DNA from: Aphanomyces cochlioides
Taxonomy: Eukaryota; Oomycota; Saprolegniomycetes; Saprolegniales; Verrucalvaceae
Direction of reading: 5' to 3'
Assembly: GCA_019828595.1 (NCBI GenBank)
Contig: JAHQRK010000005.1
Span: 2,852,001-2,916,000, forward strand
Length of the DNA: 64,000 bases
The position numbers were made by a program, and so were the translations under genes. This document shows, one piece after another, positions 52,361 through 63,468 of this stretch. Within the stretch, counting starts at the first letter, position 1, and the number at the start of each line of letters is the position of its first letter. The notes beneath the pieces were generated by a model. It was not told the origin of the DNA, searched no databases, and was given only the letters and a program-made list of their open reading frames with translations.

Positions 52361-54982
52361 ATGGATCGTTCTCCCCAGTTTCAATTTTACAAGCAGAGCC
52401 TCATGTCGCGCGCTGTCGACTTCGCGGTGGATGCGATTCCAAGCAATTCCTACGCGTATACAAACTGCGTATACACCAACGAAAACGACTTTGTAGCGCT
52501 CGTCAACTTGTGTCCTCGTGGCGTGACGACGAAAGAACAAATACAAGAGTTTGGACTCAACGTGTGGGTCAACCAAAAGTATGTCTTTGCAATCAAACCG
52601 CTCCGTGAAATGGCACCAAAAGCAATTGGTATGGGCGCAATGCAGCGTATGTGCTTGAACTTGGCCAAGGGTCAAACGTGCGCTGTCACGCCATGGGTCC
52701 CCGATGCTTCGCGCGGTTTTGCCCTCGCCACGGTTCACTTGGATGTGCAGCAAGTTCTCCGCTCTGGCAATACTCAACTCAACTTTGACTGCGAAGTTGT
52801 CAAAGCTAACTTTGAGAAATTGTACCTCAATCAAGCTTTTGCAAGTGGACAACTCCTCGTGCTCGAAGTTGACGGAGCTCCTGTGAAAGTCAGTGTCACG
52901 AAAGTGGAGCTCTTGACTCCACCAGGAGCCCCTGCTACTGCACAATCAAATCTTCTTGTGCCAACGGTTGGACTCTTTGTCAAGGGAACGTCGATTGTCT
53001 TCACCAAGGCAAAAGATGCACCAGTTAAGCTTGTCAACCAGGTAAACTTACGATGCGTAGCTTGGCTTGATGTGATTGATCCGTAGGGTTCGACGGCCGG
53101 TGGTGGAAACCGCATCTTTAAGCAAGGCTTTGACTTTTCCAAACTTGGAATTGGTGGTCTTGACAAGGAATTCACAGACATTTTTCGCCGTGCATTTGCC
53201 TCCCGTGTTTTTCCTCCATCTATCATCGAAAAGATGGGCATCAAGCACGTTCGCGGTTTGTTTTCTCATCATCTTCTAGTACCTTTACTTTCTAATTAGG
53301 CATGTTGCTCTATGGCCCTCCTGGTTGCGGCAAGACTCTGATTGCACGTCAAATTGGCAAAGTCAGTCATGCTTCTATGGATCAAGCTGAATATATTGGT
53401 CGTAGGTGCTTAATGCCAAAGAGCCCAAAGTCGTCAATGGTCCAGAAATCTTGGACAAGTTTGTCGGCGAATCTGAACGCAAGATCCGTGATCTTTTCTC
53501 GGATGCCCGTCGTGAACAGGAAGAAATGGGCGAAGCCTCTGAACTTCACATCATCATCTTTGATGAAATCGATGCTATTTGCAAAGCTCGTGGCAGTTCT
53601 CGTGATGGCACAGGAGTTGGTGACTCAGTTGTCAACCAACTCTTGACTCAAATTGATGGTGTCGATGGCCTGAACAACGTGCTCGTGATAGGCATGACAA
53701 ATCGCAAGGTATGCAGAGCCGACTTGCCCACTTTAAATACTCCTGTCATCTAGGACATGCTTGACGAAGCTCTCTTGCGTCCTGGCCGTCTTGAAGTCCA
53801 AATGGAAATCAATCTTCCTGACGAAAGAGGCCGTGCCCAAATCTTGACCATTCATACCAAGCGAGCTCAAGAGAATGGCTTCTTGGATGCATCCGTCATT
53901 GCTGATTTGCAACACTGCCTCGACCCAGCGACGAAAGACTATGTTAACTTGGCTCAACGGACAAAAAACTTCAGTGGTGCTGAGCTCGAAGGTCTTGTTC
54001 GAGCTGCGACTGCCCATGCTTTATCTAGAGGTACTGCAGTTTTGTCACCATGACTAAATAGTCGAATTTAGGCACGGATAGCAAGACATTCCACGCTGAG
54101 ACCAACTACATTCCAAAGCTGACGATGGAGGACTTTGACCGAGCGTTGACTGAAATCAAGCCCAAGTTCGGTGCTCCGCAGGACACTCTCTCGCTCTACT
54201 ACAGCTCGGGCTTGCATTCATACGGACCTGAATTTGAGACTATCAAGGCGACATTGAATGCTCTCATCCACCAAGTGAAGACCAACGACAAGACACCGCT
54301 CATGAGCTGCTTATTGCACGGCGAGCCAGGAAGCGGCAAAACGGCGTTGGCTGCTGCATGTGCGGTTGCCTCGGAATACCCTCTCGTTCGCATGATCAAA
54401 GCTGCCGACTTGATTGGTCGCCAAGAAAGTGCCAAGTGTGGTCACATATACACCGTCTTCGAGGAAGCTTATCGATCGCCATTGAGCATGATCATTCTTG
54501 ACGATATTGAGCGTCTCCTTGAATACGTCGGTACGTCCCTTGCATCATGCTGAAACCGGTTGATTTATTTGAGATCTATAGCCTCGGGTCCACGCTTTTC
54601 CAACCTTGTCTTGCAAGCCTTGCTTGTGCTGGTGAAGAACCCCGTACCAGTCCTCGGACGTCGACTTTTGGTCGTTGGTATCACTTCGTCTTATGAGCGA
54701 ATGAAAGAGCTCGGACTTCCATCCGTCTTTGACGTCAACCTGAAAGTGCCTCTCCTCCGTGATCCGACGGAATTCGAAGCTGTTCTGGTTGGGGCTGAAG
54801 TGCCGATTTCACCCATGGAACGTTCGGCTGTTGTCGAGCTCTTGGCCGAGAAGCCCATGGGCGTCAAGAAATTGCTCCTTATCACGGAAATGGCGCGTCA
54901 AGCTGCAGTCGACAACTCCAGCGAGGAACTGACCGTGACGTATCAAGGCTTTGTGGACTGCCTCTACAAGTTTGGCTGGTAA
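52361..54982 (+). CDS. NSF: N-ethylmaleimide-sensitive factor, SNARE-disassembling AAA+ ATPase
   Basis: About seven exons from ATG 52361 ([18 protein letters not shown]) to 54982; ~740 residues. The N-domain has [16 protein letters not shown]. After [19 protein letters not shown] comes D1: [19 protein letters not shown] (Walker A), [38 protein letters not shown] (Walker B) and [21 protein letters not shown]2 follows: [50 protein letters not shown] hexamers with alpha-SNAP pull apart SNARE complexes after fusion. Introns (for example GTAAAC..CGTAG near 53042-53087, GTTTGT..TTAG 53256-53299, GTCAGT..GTAG near 53362-53405, GTATGC..CTAG near 53710) restore the frame each time. All catalytic motifs are intact. 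Confidence 0.96.
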
Positions 54983-55906
54983 TACTCTCACTAAGACACT
55001 TTATATTCTATCCACCCACGCTACTTCATCAAGAATTCCAGTAGCCGGCACGGCGTCGTCTTAGAAACATCCTGTGCGATGAGATATACACACTGGATTT
55101 CTTGAAATCAATGAACTTCCTCCCTTCTAGCTCCACCAACTTGGTCGATATAGCAAGAGCATTCCGCTTTGAGCTCTCGCTAGATCTTAACAACAAAAGA
55201 CTGTCGAGAGCGCCAAGGCTTTCAATGCCTGGATCTCCCCAGCAGCTCTCTTTGTCATTACAACTTTCGATGATACGGTTTTCGATCTTCATGATCCAAA
55301 AATAGCAAATATACATTTTCAAAAGTACTCGATTTCAGTCAATATTAATTTATATGGTATCATGATCTGCTGTGTCATTTCACACTCCATTGGCTCATAT
55401 GAAGGTAGATAATCAAGAAAATATCAACACAATGATGGGGGTCACATCGACGCCAATGAAATGTATATTTTCCTTGTTGTGCATATCAAAATGAGAGAAA
55501 CTAGACAATGCATTGTATAAATGCATACAAACAATATTTATCATTTTATAAAGGTATTATATTAAATAGGTTTGTTGATGTCGAGTCGCAACTGTGGTGA
55601 GATCCACTCTAGTCGGAGGTGAAGTCGACAGAATCTGGCCACATCGTCATGAACTATATTTCGAACAGAGCTCGGGTTTTGCAGCTCTCTTTGGGCGCAT
55701 AAAGTAGTTGGATCGTTTCTTCGCTACAAATTACATAGAGCTTGTCAAGAGGCGATCTGGGCGAGCTTTAAACATGCGGTCAATACTGTTGTGAGGACTA
55801 CACCTCAGAGTGTGTCACTGACGGGTCAGATGGCTCCTCTACAATAACATTATTTAAAATATAAATATCTCACCACCATCGGATGTTGCATGAGTTATTC
55901 ACACTA
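54983..55906. other. intergenic A/T-rich region
   Basis: A short plus/minus ORF pair at 55029-55322 is the only coding hint (minus frame LGALDSLLLLRSSESSKRN) and has no recognised family. The remainder is A/T-rich. Nothing else supportable. Confidence 0.4.
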
Positions 55907-56571
55907 CACCATTTGCCGGTTTAGTTCGTTTAACTTGCGATATATTTCGTATCACGTGCAATATATTTCGTATGACTTGCAATGTATTTCGTATGACTTG
56001 CATTTAATTTCGTGGCCCGCGACGAAAATCGATTTATATTTCGCATGACTTGCATTATATTTCATACCTCTTGCATTTAATTTCGTATTTTTTAGCTTAT
56101 ATTTCGTATCACTTGCATTTAAATTCGCAGAAAAGAGAAAAAGTACATAGAAAAATTAACAAAAAATTGTTATCGAACTCATAAGAAATTGATGGGACAC
56201 TTCAATCGCCATATAAGTCAATGCGAGCATCAAGCAAGCTCAGCAGAGTTCATATGCGGCTGCCCGTCGCAAATTCATAGTTCAAGCCAACACTGCAACA
56301 CATGTGAAACTTCATATCTCAATAGGAGATTGAATATATTTTGCATTTATACGAATTTAAATGCACGTGATACGAAATATAAGCTAAAAATACGAAATTA
56401 AATGCAAGAGGTATGAAATATAATGCAAGTCATGCGAAATATAAATCGATTTTCGTCGCGGGCCACGAAATTAAATGCAAGTCATACGAAATACATTGCA
56501 AGTCATACGAAATATATTGCACGTGATACGAAATATATCGCAAGTTAAGCGAACTAAACTGGCAAATGGTG
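55907..56571. mobile_element. TA-flanked MITE with repeat-built inverted arms (665 bp)
   Basis: Ends CACCATTTGCC..GGCAAATGGTG with TA on each side (55905-55906, 56572-56573). The ~220-bp arms (55907-56130 and 56350-56571) are near-perfect reverse complements and are themselves made of a ~19-20 bp motif, ATTTCGTATGACTTGCA with variants, repeated about eight times per arm. The ~220-bp centre is unrelated and non-coding. The right end is only 8 bp from the TA of the next MITE. Confidence 0.85.
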
Positions 56572-56581
56572 TAATTGATTA

Positions 56582-57000
56582 TTGTGCTTTCTACTCAAAA
56601 TTTCCTCCGGCGATTGGTTGAATCAACCACCGGCAAATCGCCGGACCTCCAAAATATAATCTTAATATCAATTTTAGAAGGTTATTTTGACCTGATGGTA
56701 TACGAAATCGAGGAAGCTTCGTCGCTGCGCTGGCGAGGCCAGAGGCCCCTCCACTCGTTGTACGCTCAACGCGAGGAGCGCTGAATAACGTGGAATTCTC
56801 TTCGAGGTGGGGCCGCTGTGGAAGGTTGTTTAGAGTCATAGAGATGACGTGAGATTTGCAGCTTTTCTCTCACAAACTTAGGTCAGTTTTCAGCCAATCA
56901 ATTGATAGTAAAATTATTTTTAGCTAATCATATTGTCCGGGCGATTTCCAGGCGATTGGAAATATCGACTGAAATTGGCAAATTTGGACGGAAATCACAA
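56582..57000 (+). mobile_element. TA-flanked MITE, copy 2 (419 bp)
   Basis: Same family and orientation as 20909-21337, with TA at 56580-56581 and 57001-57002. Differs by scattered substitutions and small indels, including loss of ~20 bp after AGGTTATTTTGAC. Non-coding. Confidence 0.85.
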
Positions 57001-57148
57001 TATTAAGTTTGAATCTTGAATAATATACTAACCATAAAGTACTGATTGGGGAGATATTTAGTTAGAAGTATAACAGTATTTCCATGTGTATCAGAGACAC
57101 TCAACCTTTGAAACACTTGACCAATTTGTGACTTGCACCCAAGCGACC

Positions 57149-59125
57149 ATGCGGTTCTTTGCTCTGTTCGCCGCGACTGTCGCTGGCGCTGCGACTCCAA
57201 CGCGGGATCCCAAGATTGATCCAGCTCTATGGACGCTCCTGCAGTCCAACCAACCTGTGGATGCCATGGTTGAGCTCAAGCAACAACGTGCTTCGTCCAT
57301 CAAGCCGTTCGAAGTTGTTGATCCAGCCGAGCAAGTCCGAAAGAAGCTCATGGCAGCTACATCGAAAGCTGCTGCCACTGTCAAGTCGCTCTTGGCTCCA
57401 AGTGGTCGCCGCTTGACTGAGTCCCAATGTCCAGGATCTGCCGCATCGTCGCATTTGTGGATTGCAGGACGCATGCACGTCAAAGGGCTAACTCTCTGCA
57501 TTGCTCAAGAGCTCGTGGCGGCCGACTCGGTTCTACGCCTACGTAAGGAAGAAGTCGAAGAGATTGATACCTCAGCCATCGCGCAAGCGTCACCAGTGGA
57601 CACTCTGCCAGAATTGTGGGCTGCTGATATGATCCGCGCTCCATTGGTGTGGGACGGTGGTAACACTGGCCAAGGCATCGTCATCGGTTCGATAGATACC
57701 GGAGTTCGAGCGACGCATTCTCTGTACGCATCTAAAATCCGTCCCGACTACAACTGGTTTGATCCGATCAACAGCACTGCGACGCCCACAGACGTCATCG
57801 GCCACGGTACCCACATCACTGGAATCCTTGTTGGTGATCTTGGTGTTGGCATTGCTCCTGGCGCTCAGTGGATCAGCTGCCGGGGCTGTGGGTCTGATTG
57901 CACTGAGTCGGCCTTGCTCTCTTGCATGCAGTTTATGCTGTGTCCTACTGACGCCCAAGGAAACAACGCTGACTGCAGCAAGAAGCCCCATATCATTAAC
58001 AATTCATGGGGCAGTGGGGGCAGCAAGTCAGTCTATCTCGCAGCTTTTCAAGCTTGGGAAGACGCTGGCATTCTCGCTGTTGCATCCAACGGCAACTTGG
58101 GTCCCTCTTGTAGTACGGTCGGCTCCCCAGCAGACTACCCAACTGCCCTGGCTGTCGGCATGATGACCCAAGACTACGTCTTCAATGGCCGCAGTAGTCG
58201 CGGGCCAACCAAGAACAATACCCGCGTCATCAAACCCGACATCTCTGCTCCTGGATTCGGCATTTATTCAGCTTCATACACAGGTGATAACCTTTATGCT
58301 AGTCTCAGCGGCACCAGTCAAGCCGCCCCTCACGTTTCAGGCACTGCGGCTCTCATGCTCGCTGCTAACCCATCTCTCACCCCTGCCCAAATTCGCACTG
58401 CAATGACGACTCATGCTGAGACTGCCTCCATTGTTCTCGGCTTCGGCGGACAAAATTGCGGCGGTGTCAGCGATCTCAGTTTCCCAAACAACAACTACGG
58501 ATCTGGTCTTGTGAATGCAAGCTTTGCCGTCGAAAGCGTTGCCGTCGCATCATCTGAAGCCCCAACTGACTCCCCAACCCCAGACACGACAGAATTTGTC
58601 ACGGATGCTCCGACTCCTGCGGTAACTGAAGCCCCAACGGACGCACCAACTAGTCAAGCACCTACCGAAGCCCCAGCTTCTCAAGCACCTACTGATGCTC
58701 CTACGACTCAAGCCCCCACTACTCAAGCCCCAACCACTCAAACCCCGACTACTCAAGCACTTACTGATGCCCCTACGACTCAAGCGCCGACCCCAGCAAC
58801 TACACCGTTAGTTACTTCGTCGCCTTCGACTTCGACAGTCACGACGACATCCCCAACGACAACCAGCATCACCCGCGTCCCTACTACTACAGCGACGACA
58901 CAAGTGCCAACTACGACGGCCACGACGCGTACACCCATGACTACCATCAAGGTACCTACAACAACTGCGTTTACAACAACGACGCAAGCACCAATGCCAA
59001 CTTCCCCGGCGAATGCTGTCTGCCCTGACACGTGCTCAGGATGTTACTCGACTCTGTTCAACTCGTGCTTCAACGCGTACAAGAAGGTGTGTGGCATCTT
59101 CTGGACTACGTGGTGCGGCAACTAA
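57149..59125 (+). CDS. secreted subtilisin-like serine protease (S8) with Thr/Pro-rich tail
   Basis: Single exon, 658 residues from ATG 57149 with signal peptide MRFFALFAATVAGAATPT. A propeptide of ~150 residues is followed by the S8 catalytic domain: IVIGSIDTGVRATH (Asp), IGHGTHITGILVGDLGVG (His), KPHIINNSWGSGG (oxyanion Asn region) and ASLSGTSQAAPHVSGTAAL (Ser). Residues ~480-635 are mucin-like repeats (APTDAPTSQ, TTQAPTTQAPTTQ, TTTATTQVPTTT), probably O-glycosylated and extending the enzyme from or along a surface. The C-terminus has a short Cys cluster (CPDTCSGCYSTLFNSC; CGIFWTTWCGN). Probably extracellular protein degradation. It heads a cluster with two decayed relatives downstream. Confidence 0.94.
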   Translation: MRFFALFAATVAGAATPTRDPKIDPALWTLLQSNQPVDAMVELKQQRASSIKPFEVVDPAEQVRKKLMAATSKAAATVKSLLAPSGRRLTESQCPGSAASSHLWIAGRMHVKGLTLCIAQELVAADSVLRLRKEEVEEIDTSAIAQASPVDTLPELWAADMIRAPLVWDGGNTGQGIVIGSIDTGVRATHSLYASKIRPDYNWFDPINSTATPTDVIGHGTHITGILVGDLGVGIAPGAQWISCRGCGSDCTESALLSCMQFMLCPTDAQGNNADCSKKPHIINNSWGSGGSKSVYLAAFQAWEDAGILAVASNGNLGPSCSTVGSPADYPTALAVGMMTQDYVFNGRSSRGPTKNNTRVIKPDISAPGFGIYSASYTGDNLYASLSGTSQAAPHVSGTAALMLAANPSLTPAQIRTAMTTHAETASIVLGFGGQNCGGVSDLSFPNNNYGSGLVNASFAVESVAVASSEAPTDSPTPDTTEFVTDAPTPAVTEAPTDAPTSQAPTEAPASQAPTDAPTTQAPTTQAPTTQTPTTQALTDAPTTQAPTPATTPLVTSSPSTSTVTTTSPTTTSITRVPTTTATTQVPTTTATTRTPMTTIKVPTTTAFTTTTQAPMPTSPANAVCPDTCSGCYSTLFNSCFNAYKKVCGIFWTTWCGN

Positions 59126-59431
59126 GTATATTCTATAAGCAGAGTATATTGCATTCATCACGTCTAAGTACTCCATGGACGCATCAGTGCCTGGGAAACG
59201 CATGCTCTTGAGGGTACCTAAAGCATGTTCCACCTTTGTTTGGATCATCAGTAGGAGTCTCGACCGAGCACATTGCACCCGAAGGGAACACTTTTTATCT
59301 AGCCGTGCAGGACAAAGACATGCCACTTGACGGAATTCTCCATGCTACCACACCATGATGGAATTTGAATCTTGGCATAGGATTCAAGATTTGACACGCT
59401 TGACCATTTTGCGATCTGCACCGAAACGATC

Positions 59432-61020
59432 ATGCGATTCCTAGCTCTGTTAGCGGCGACTCTGGCTGGCGCTGCGACTCCAACACGCAATCCCAAGATT
59501 GATCCAACCCTATGGTCCTTGCTCGAATCCAACCAACCTGTCGATGCCATGGTCGAGCTCAAGGAACAGTCTCAACCTGCCGTCGACGTGAGGCCCATGT
59601 CGCCGCTTGAATGCAACTCAATGCCCTGGATCTGCCACGTCGACGCACTTGTGGATTGCTGGTCGCATGCATATCAAAGGACTTACTCTCTGCATCGCCC
59701 AAGAGCTCGCGGCGACGGACTCGGTCCTTCGCTTGCACAAGGAAGAAGTCGAAGAGATCGACACTTCTGCGATCGCTCAAGCATCGCCAGTGGATACCTT
59801 GCCGGAATTGTGGGCTGCAAATATGATCCGCGCTCCTGCTGTCTGGAGCAGTGGCAACACTGGCCAAGGCATCGTCATCGGCTCAATTGATACCGGAGTT
59901 CGAGCGACGCATTCTCTGTACGCATCAAAGATCCGTCCCGACTACAACTGGTATGATCCGATCAACAGCACTGCGACGCCCACGGACGACAGTGGCCATG
60001 GAAGTCACGTGATGGGAATTCTCGTCGGCGATCTTGGTGTCGGCATTGCGCCTGGTTGTGGCGTCACTTGCGATGAGTCTGCTTTGCTTTCCTGCATGCA
60101 GTTCATGCTCTGTCCTACCGACGCTCAAGGCAACAACGCTGACTGCAGCAAGAAGCCCCATGTGATTAACAACTCGTGGGGAAGTTCTCTCTGCATTCCA
60201 AGCCTGGGAAGACGCTGGCATTCTCGCTGTTACATCTGCCGGTAACGCTGGCCCTCTCTGTAGCACTGTCGGCTCTCCTGCCGACTACCCAACGGCCCTA
60301 GCTGTCGGCATGATGACTAAAGACTATCTACTCAACAGCCGCACTAGTCGCGGTCCTCCCAAGAACGACTCGAACGTCATCAAACCCGACATCTCTGCTC
60401 CTGGGTGGGCTATCTATTCGGCCTCCAATGCTGGGGACAAACTCTATGCCAGCCTCAGTGGCACGAGTCAAGCCGCACCTCACGTCACGGGTACGGCAGC
60501 GCTGATGCTTGCCGCCAACCCATCGCTGACCCCTGCCCAAATTCGCACTGCGATGAAAACTCACATTGAGACTGCGTCGATCATTCTTGGCGTGGGTGGA
60601 CAAAATTGCGGCGGTGTCGATGATCTGACTTTCCCAAACAACAACTTCGGAGCTGGTCTTGTGAATGCGAGTTTTGCCGTGGAAAGCGTCGCTACCGGTC
60701 CATCGCAGGCCTCAACGAGCTCTCCAACACCATCTCCAACTCCAGCTCCGATACAAGGACCAACGGATGCACCTACAACTCAAGTCCCCGTTTCTACAAC
60801 TCAGGCCCCTACTATCACGACAGTCTCGCCATCGACGGCGCCAGTCTCGACGACTAAATCCCCGACAACAACGAGCACCACTCGCGTTCCTACTTCTACT
60901 GCCACCACGACAAAAACACCAACGACTACAGCCACGACGCAAAAACCCACGACGACAATCAAGCCACCAACTACCACGCCGTCGACCAAGACACCAACCT
61001 CGACGGCGAACTGTCACTAA
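59432..61020 (+). pseudogene. S8 protease pseudogene, tandem copy 2
   Basis: Closely related to 57149-59125. The signal peptide (MRFLALLAATLAGAATPT) is in one frame, the middle (from about 59607, IVIGSIDTGVRATH and SGHGSHVMGIL) in a second and the end (from about 60250, SLSGTSQAAPHVTG and the Thr/Pro tail) in a third. Compared with copy 1, ~100 bp of the propeptide is missing near 59570-59620, and ~25 bp are missing near 60180 where GSGGSKSVYLAAFQ should be. The catalytic Asp, His and Ser codons survive. The tail lacks the final Cys cluster. Two length-changing deletions make a functional product unlikely. Confidence 0.85.
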
Positions 61021-61349
61021 ACCAAGCTTGGGGAATTAGTCGGCCTGGTTTGAGTCCTGCTTTATATGCGTTATGAAGCTGCGAGCTGGGAAACAATCAA
61101 GTGAGAGACGACTCCGAGCAATGGAATCTTTGAGTTCTAGCGCGGTGTGCTGTGTAAACTATCTGGTGATGAGCATGCGATGCATAAAATCTTCTTTGGC
61201 ATGGCGTATTGCCGCGAGAACAAGCACAGCAGTGCGAATGTTTGGAGGAACGTTGTCCATCACGTACCATGACGGATGGATAGAAGATGAATCTCCTGAC
61301 TTTTGACCCACACAGACGGTCATTTTGCGATCTGCGCTCTCAAACAATC

Positions 61350-61600
61350 ATGCGATTCCAAGCTCTGTTAGCGGCGACTCTCGGCTGCGACTTCAGCCCG
61401 CAATCCCAAGGTCGATCGTGCGCCAAGTGGCCATGTGCCAAGGTGTCGTGATCGGCACGATTGACGCTGGAGTTCGCGCGACGCATTCGCTCCTCGCTTC
61501 TAAAATCCGCCCGGACTACAACTGGTTCGATACTTTGTACTCCTTGGCAGCAGCAGCCCACGACCACCGTCAAGGCGCTAACCACAACCCCGTTGGCCAC
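61350..61600 (+). pseudogene. S8 protease relic, tandem copy 3
   Basis: ATG 61350 begins MRFQALLAATLGCDFSP, like the signal peptides upstream, but most of the propeptide is gone and the frame changes. GVVIGTIDAGVRATHSLLAS and KIRPDYNWFDT remain from the Asp-motif region, with Asp retained. Everything after that is lost apart from a short Thr-rich stretch around 61570-61620. A deletion-derived fragment. Confidence 0.85.
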
Positions 61601-61803
61601 GACGACCAAAGCGTCGACATCAACTAACGACCGACACCGTTCTCTGACCTAGAGGGGCTGCGGAGCCGTCATGTTGCTAGCAGAGTCTACTGCATCAATG
61701 AACGCCATCGTCCATCCCGTAGATTCGTTCCAAGATTCATGCCGCAGCCAGTTTGGAATCTCTTCCGCTTACAGCCCAGTCGACGACATCAAAGATCTTT
61801 CGC

Positions 61804-63099
61804 ATGCGCGTCATCGCTTCCATTGCCGCGCTTCAGGCGCTCTGTGCTGCTGCTGCTAGTGTGACTCAAGTCCACTTGGGACTCACGACAACGTCGGTAG
61901 ACTGTGCAAATGGTGTCTCTGTCGCTTTTGCCAGCGACCGAGAGGCTTCCTTCCATGTAGATTACGGCATCGATGGACAACGAAACGTACCGACGCCGAT
62001 GGCCCATGCGTACTCCATCGGCGCGCTATGCTGTCGGAGACTACACGTCGCCGTTCTTACACTCTGCGAGCCTGTGTCGCTTGCGACCGTCCACGACGTA
62101 CGTCTACTCGATCGGCAATGCGTTTTCATCGACGTTCACGACACCCCAACACGACACTCCTTGGGATTGTCGGCGACGTCGCCATGCACACGTGACGCGT
62201 TTGTCAACTTCATGACGCCGTTCCAAGGCCACGACACTCAAGTGTTCGTCGTCGTCGGCGACTTTGTGAATGGCAACCACGCGATCTGGGATCAATGGTA
62301 CACTCTGCTTGAGCCTTCCTTACATGTCCAAAGTCCCAAGTGTTGGCATCAATGGCAACCACGAGACCGACGTCTCCAGGAAAGGCTACGCTGCGGAGCG
62401 CTACCTTGGCGGGCAAATACACCCATCACGGCCGTCGCTGCGGCTCAGTTTCGCACGCACTACTCGATCGACATTGGGCTTGTCCATTGTGTCTTTCTCG
62501 ACGATCACGTTGGCAACACTCTTGACGCCTTGCTGCTCGTCAGACCCAACTCGACTGGTTTGTCCGCGATGTCCGCCAAGTGGACCGCGCCAAGACGCCG
62601 TACGTGGTCGTTTTCAAGCACAATCCCTTCTACAACACATTCGACGACCATCAATGCCAATGGTCTCCGACTGTGTTTGAATTCTCGACAAGGATGCATG
62701 CTGGCGTGGTGTGTACTACAAGTCCACGTCCCCCAAGGAACCAGCGTGTGGCCTCCAAGCCAAGCTGGTGCCGGTGGTCGTAGCCACATTGTGAACAATC
62801 TGCCGGGCCATTTTGTCTGGTCGCGATACAAGGATGGCCTGCTCTTTGGTGCGACGCGGCTCATTGCAACGCCATCGAGCTTGCAGCTTGTCTGGCTTGC
62901 CAACGACGACTTGACCGCGCCTCGAGATGCCGTTTCCTCGCACGGAAACACTCGGAACGTCCGTGCGCTCGCCAGCCTTTACAACAGACTTGGAAGCCGC
63001 GTACCATCGCGACATTGCTTAAGATTACGATGGCCCTCCCCGCTGCGTTATCGAACGCTCTGTGTCATACGCTCAGGACGTAGAACTCCTTTGTCCTAG
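61804..63099 (+). pseudogene. purple acid phosphatase pseudogene
   Basis: Starts with a signal peptide-like MRVIASIAALQALCAAAAS at 61804 and SVTQVHLGLTTTSVDC. Phosphatase pieces appear in changing frames: RPSTTYVYSIGN, VFVVVGDFVNGNHAIWDQWY (metal-site Asp/Asn region), VPSVGINGNHETD (metal-binding NHE motif), YSIDIGLVHCVFLDDH, RAKTPYVVVFKHNPFYNTF and WRGVYYKSTSPKE. At least five frame changes occur between 61804 and 62770. Purple acid phosphatases are secreted binuclear-metal enzymes; this copy is too broken to work unless the sequence is very error-prone. Confidence 0.8.
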
Positions 63100-63109
63100 A
63101 CGGTGCAGC

Positions 63110-63468
63110 CCATGTGGTAGTCATTTGGGTGATGGAAGTGGGAAAAGTGATGGACATTTGAAAAGTGTGCAATTCTTTCTGGAATAATCATTGGCTCAGT
63201 CGTCCGATCAACGGATTGCTACATTGAACATGGACAGAGTGGGCTCTCTGTCCGCGAGTGCGTCGTCGTCTGCTTGGACGTTTGACAGAGTCACACACAT
63301 CTTCCATGAGGTCTAGACAGAGCCACTTAAATTTTGAACGACAGTGCTTGCGGTTATCGTGTGTAACTCCCAAGCTTGACAGTCGCGAAATTTTCACGCC
63401 CGTCTTGGTCAAGTCGTGCAATCTAATGCGGTTCATTTCGATTCTTTCTCTCAACTTGGGCGACGTAT
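63110..63468. other. short intergenic region
   Basis: Contains conflicting ORF fragments only (for example 63188-63490 minus). It should hold the promoter of the zinc-cluster gene that follows. No clear motif seen. Confidence 0.35.

Noticed and set aside
60665..61039. Arg/Gln-rich frames over the protease tail
   Set aside because: Out-of-frame readings of Thr/Pro repeats.
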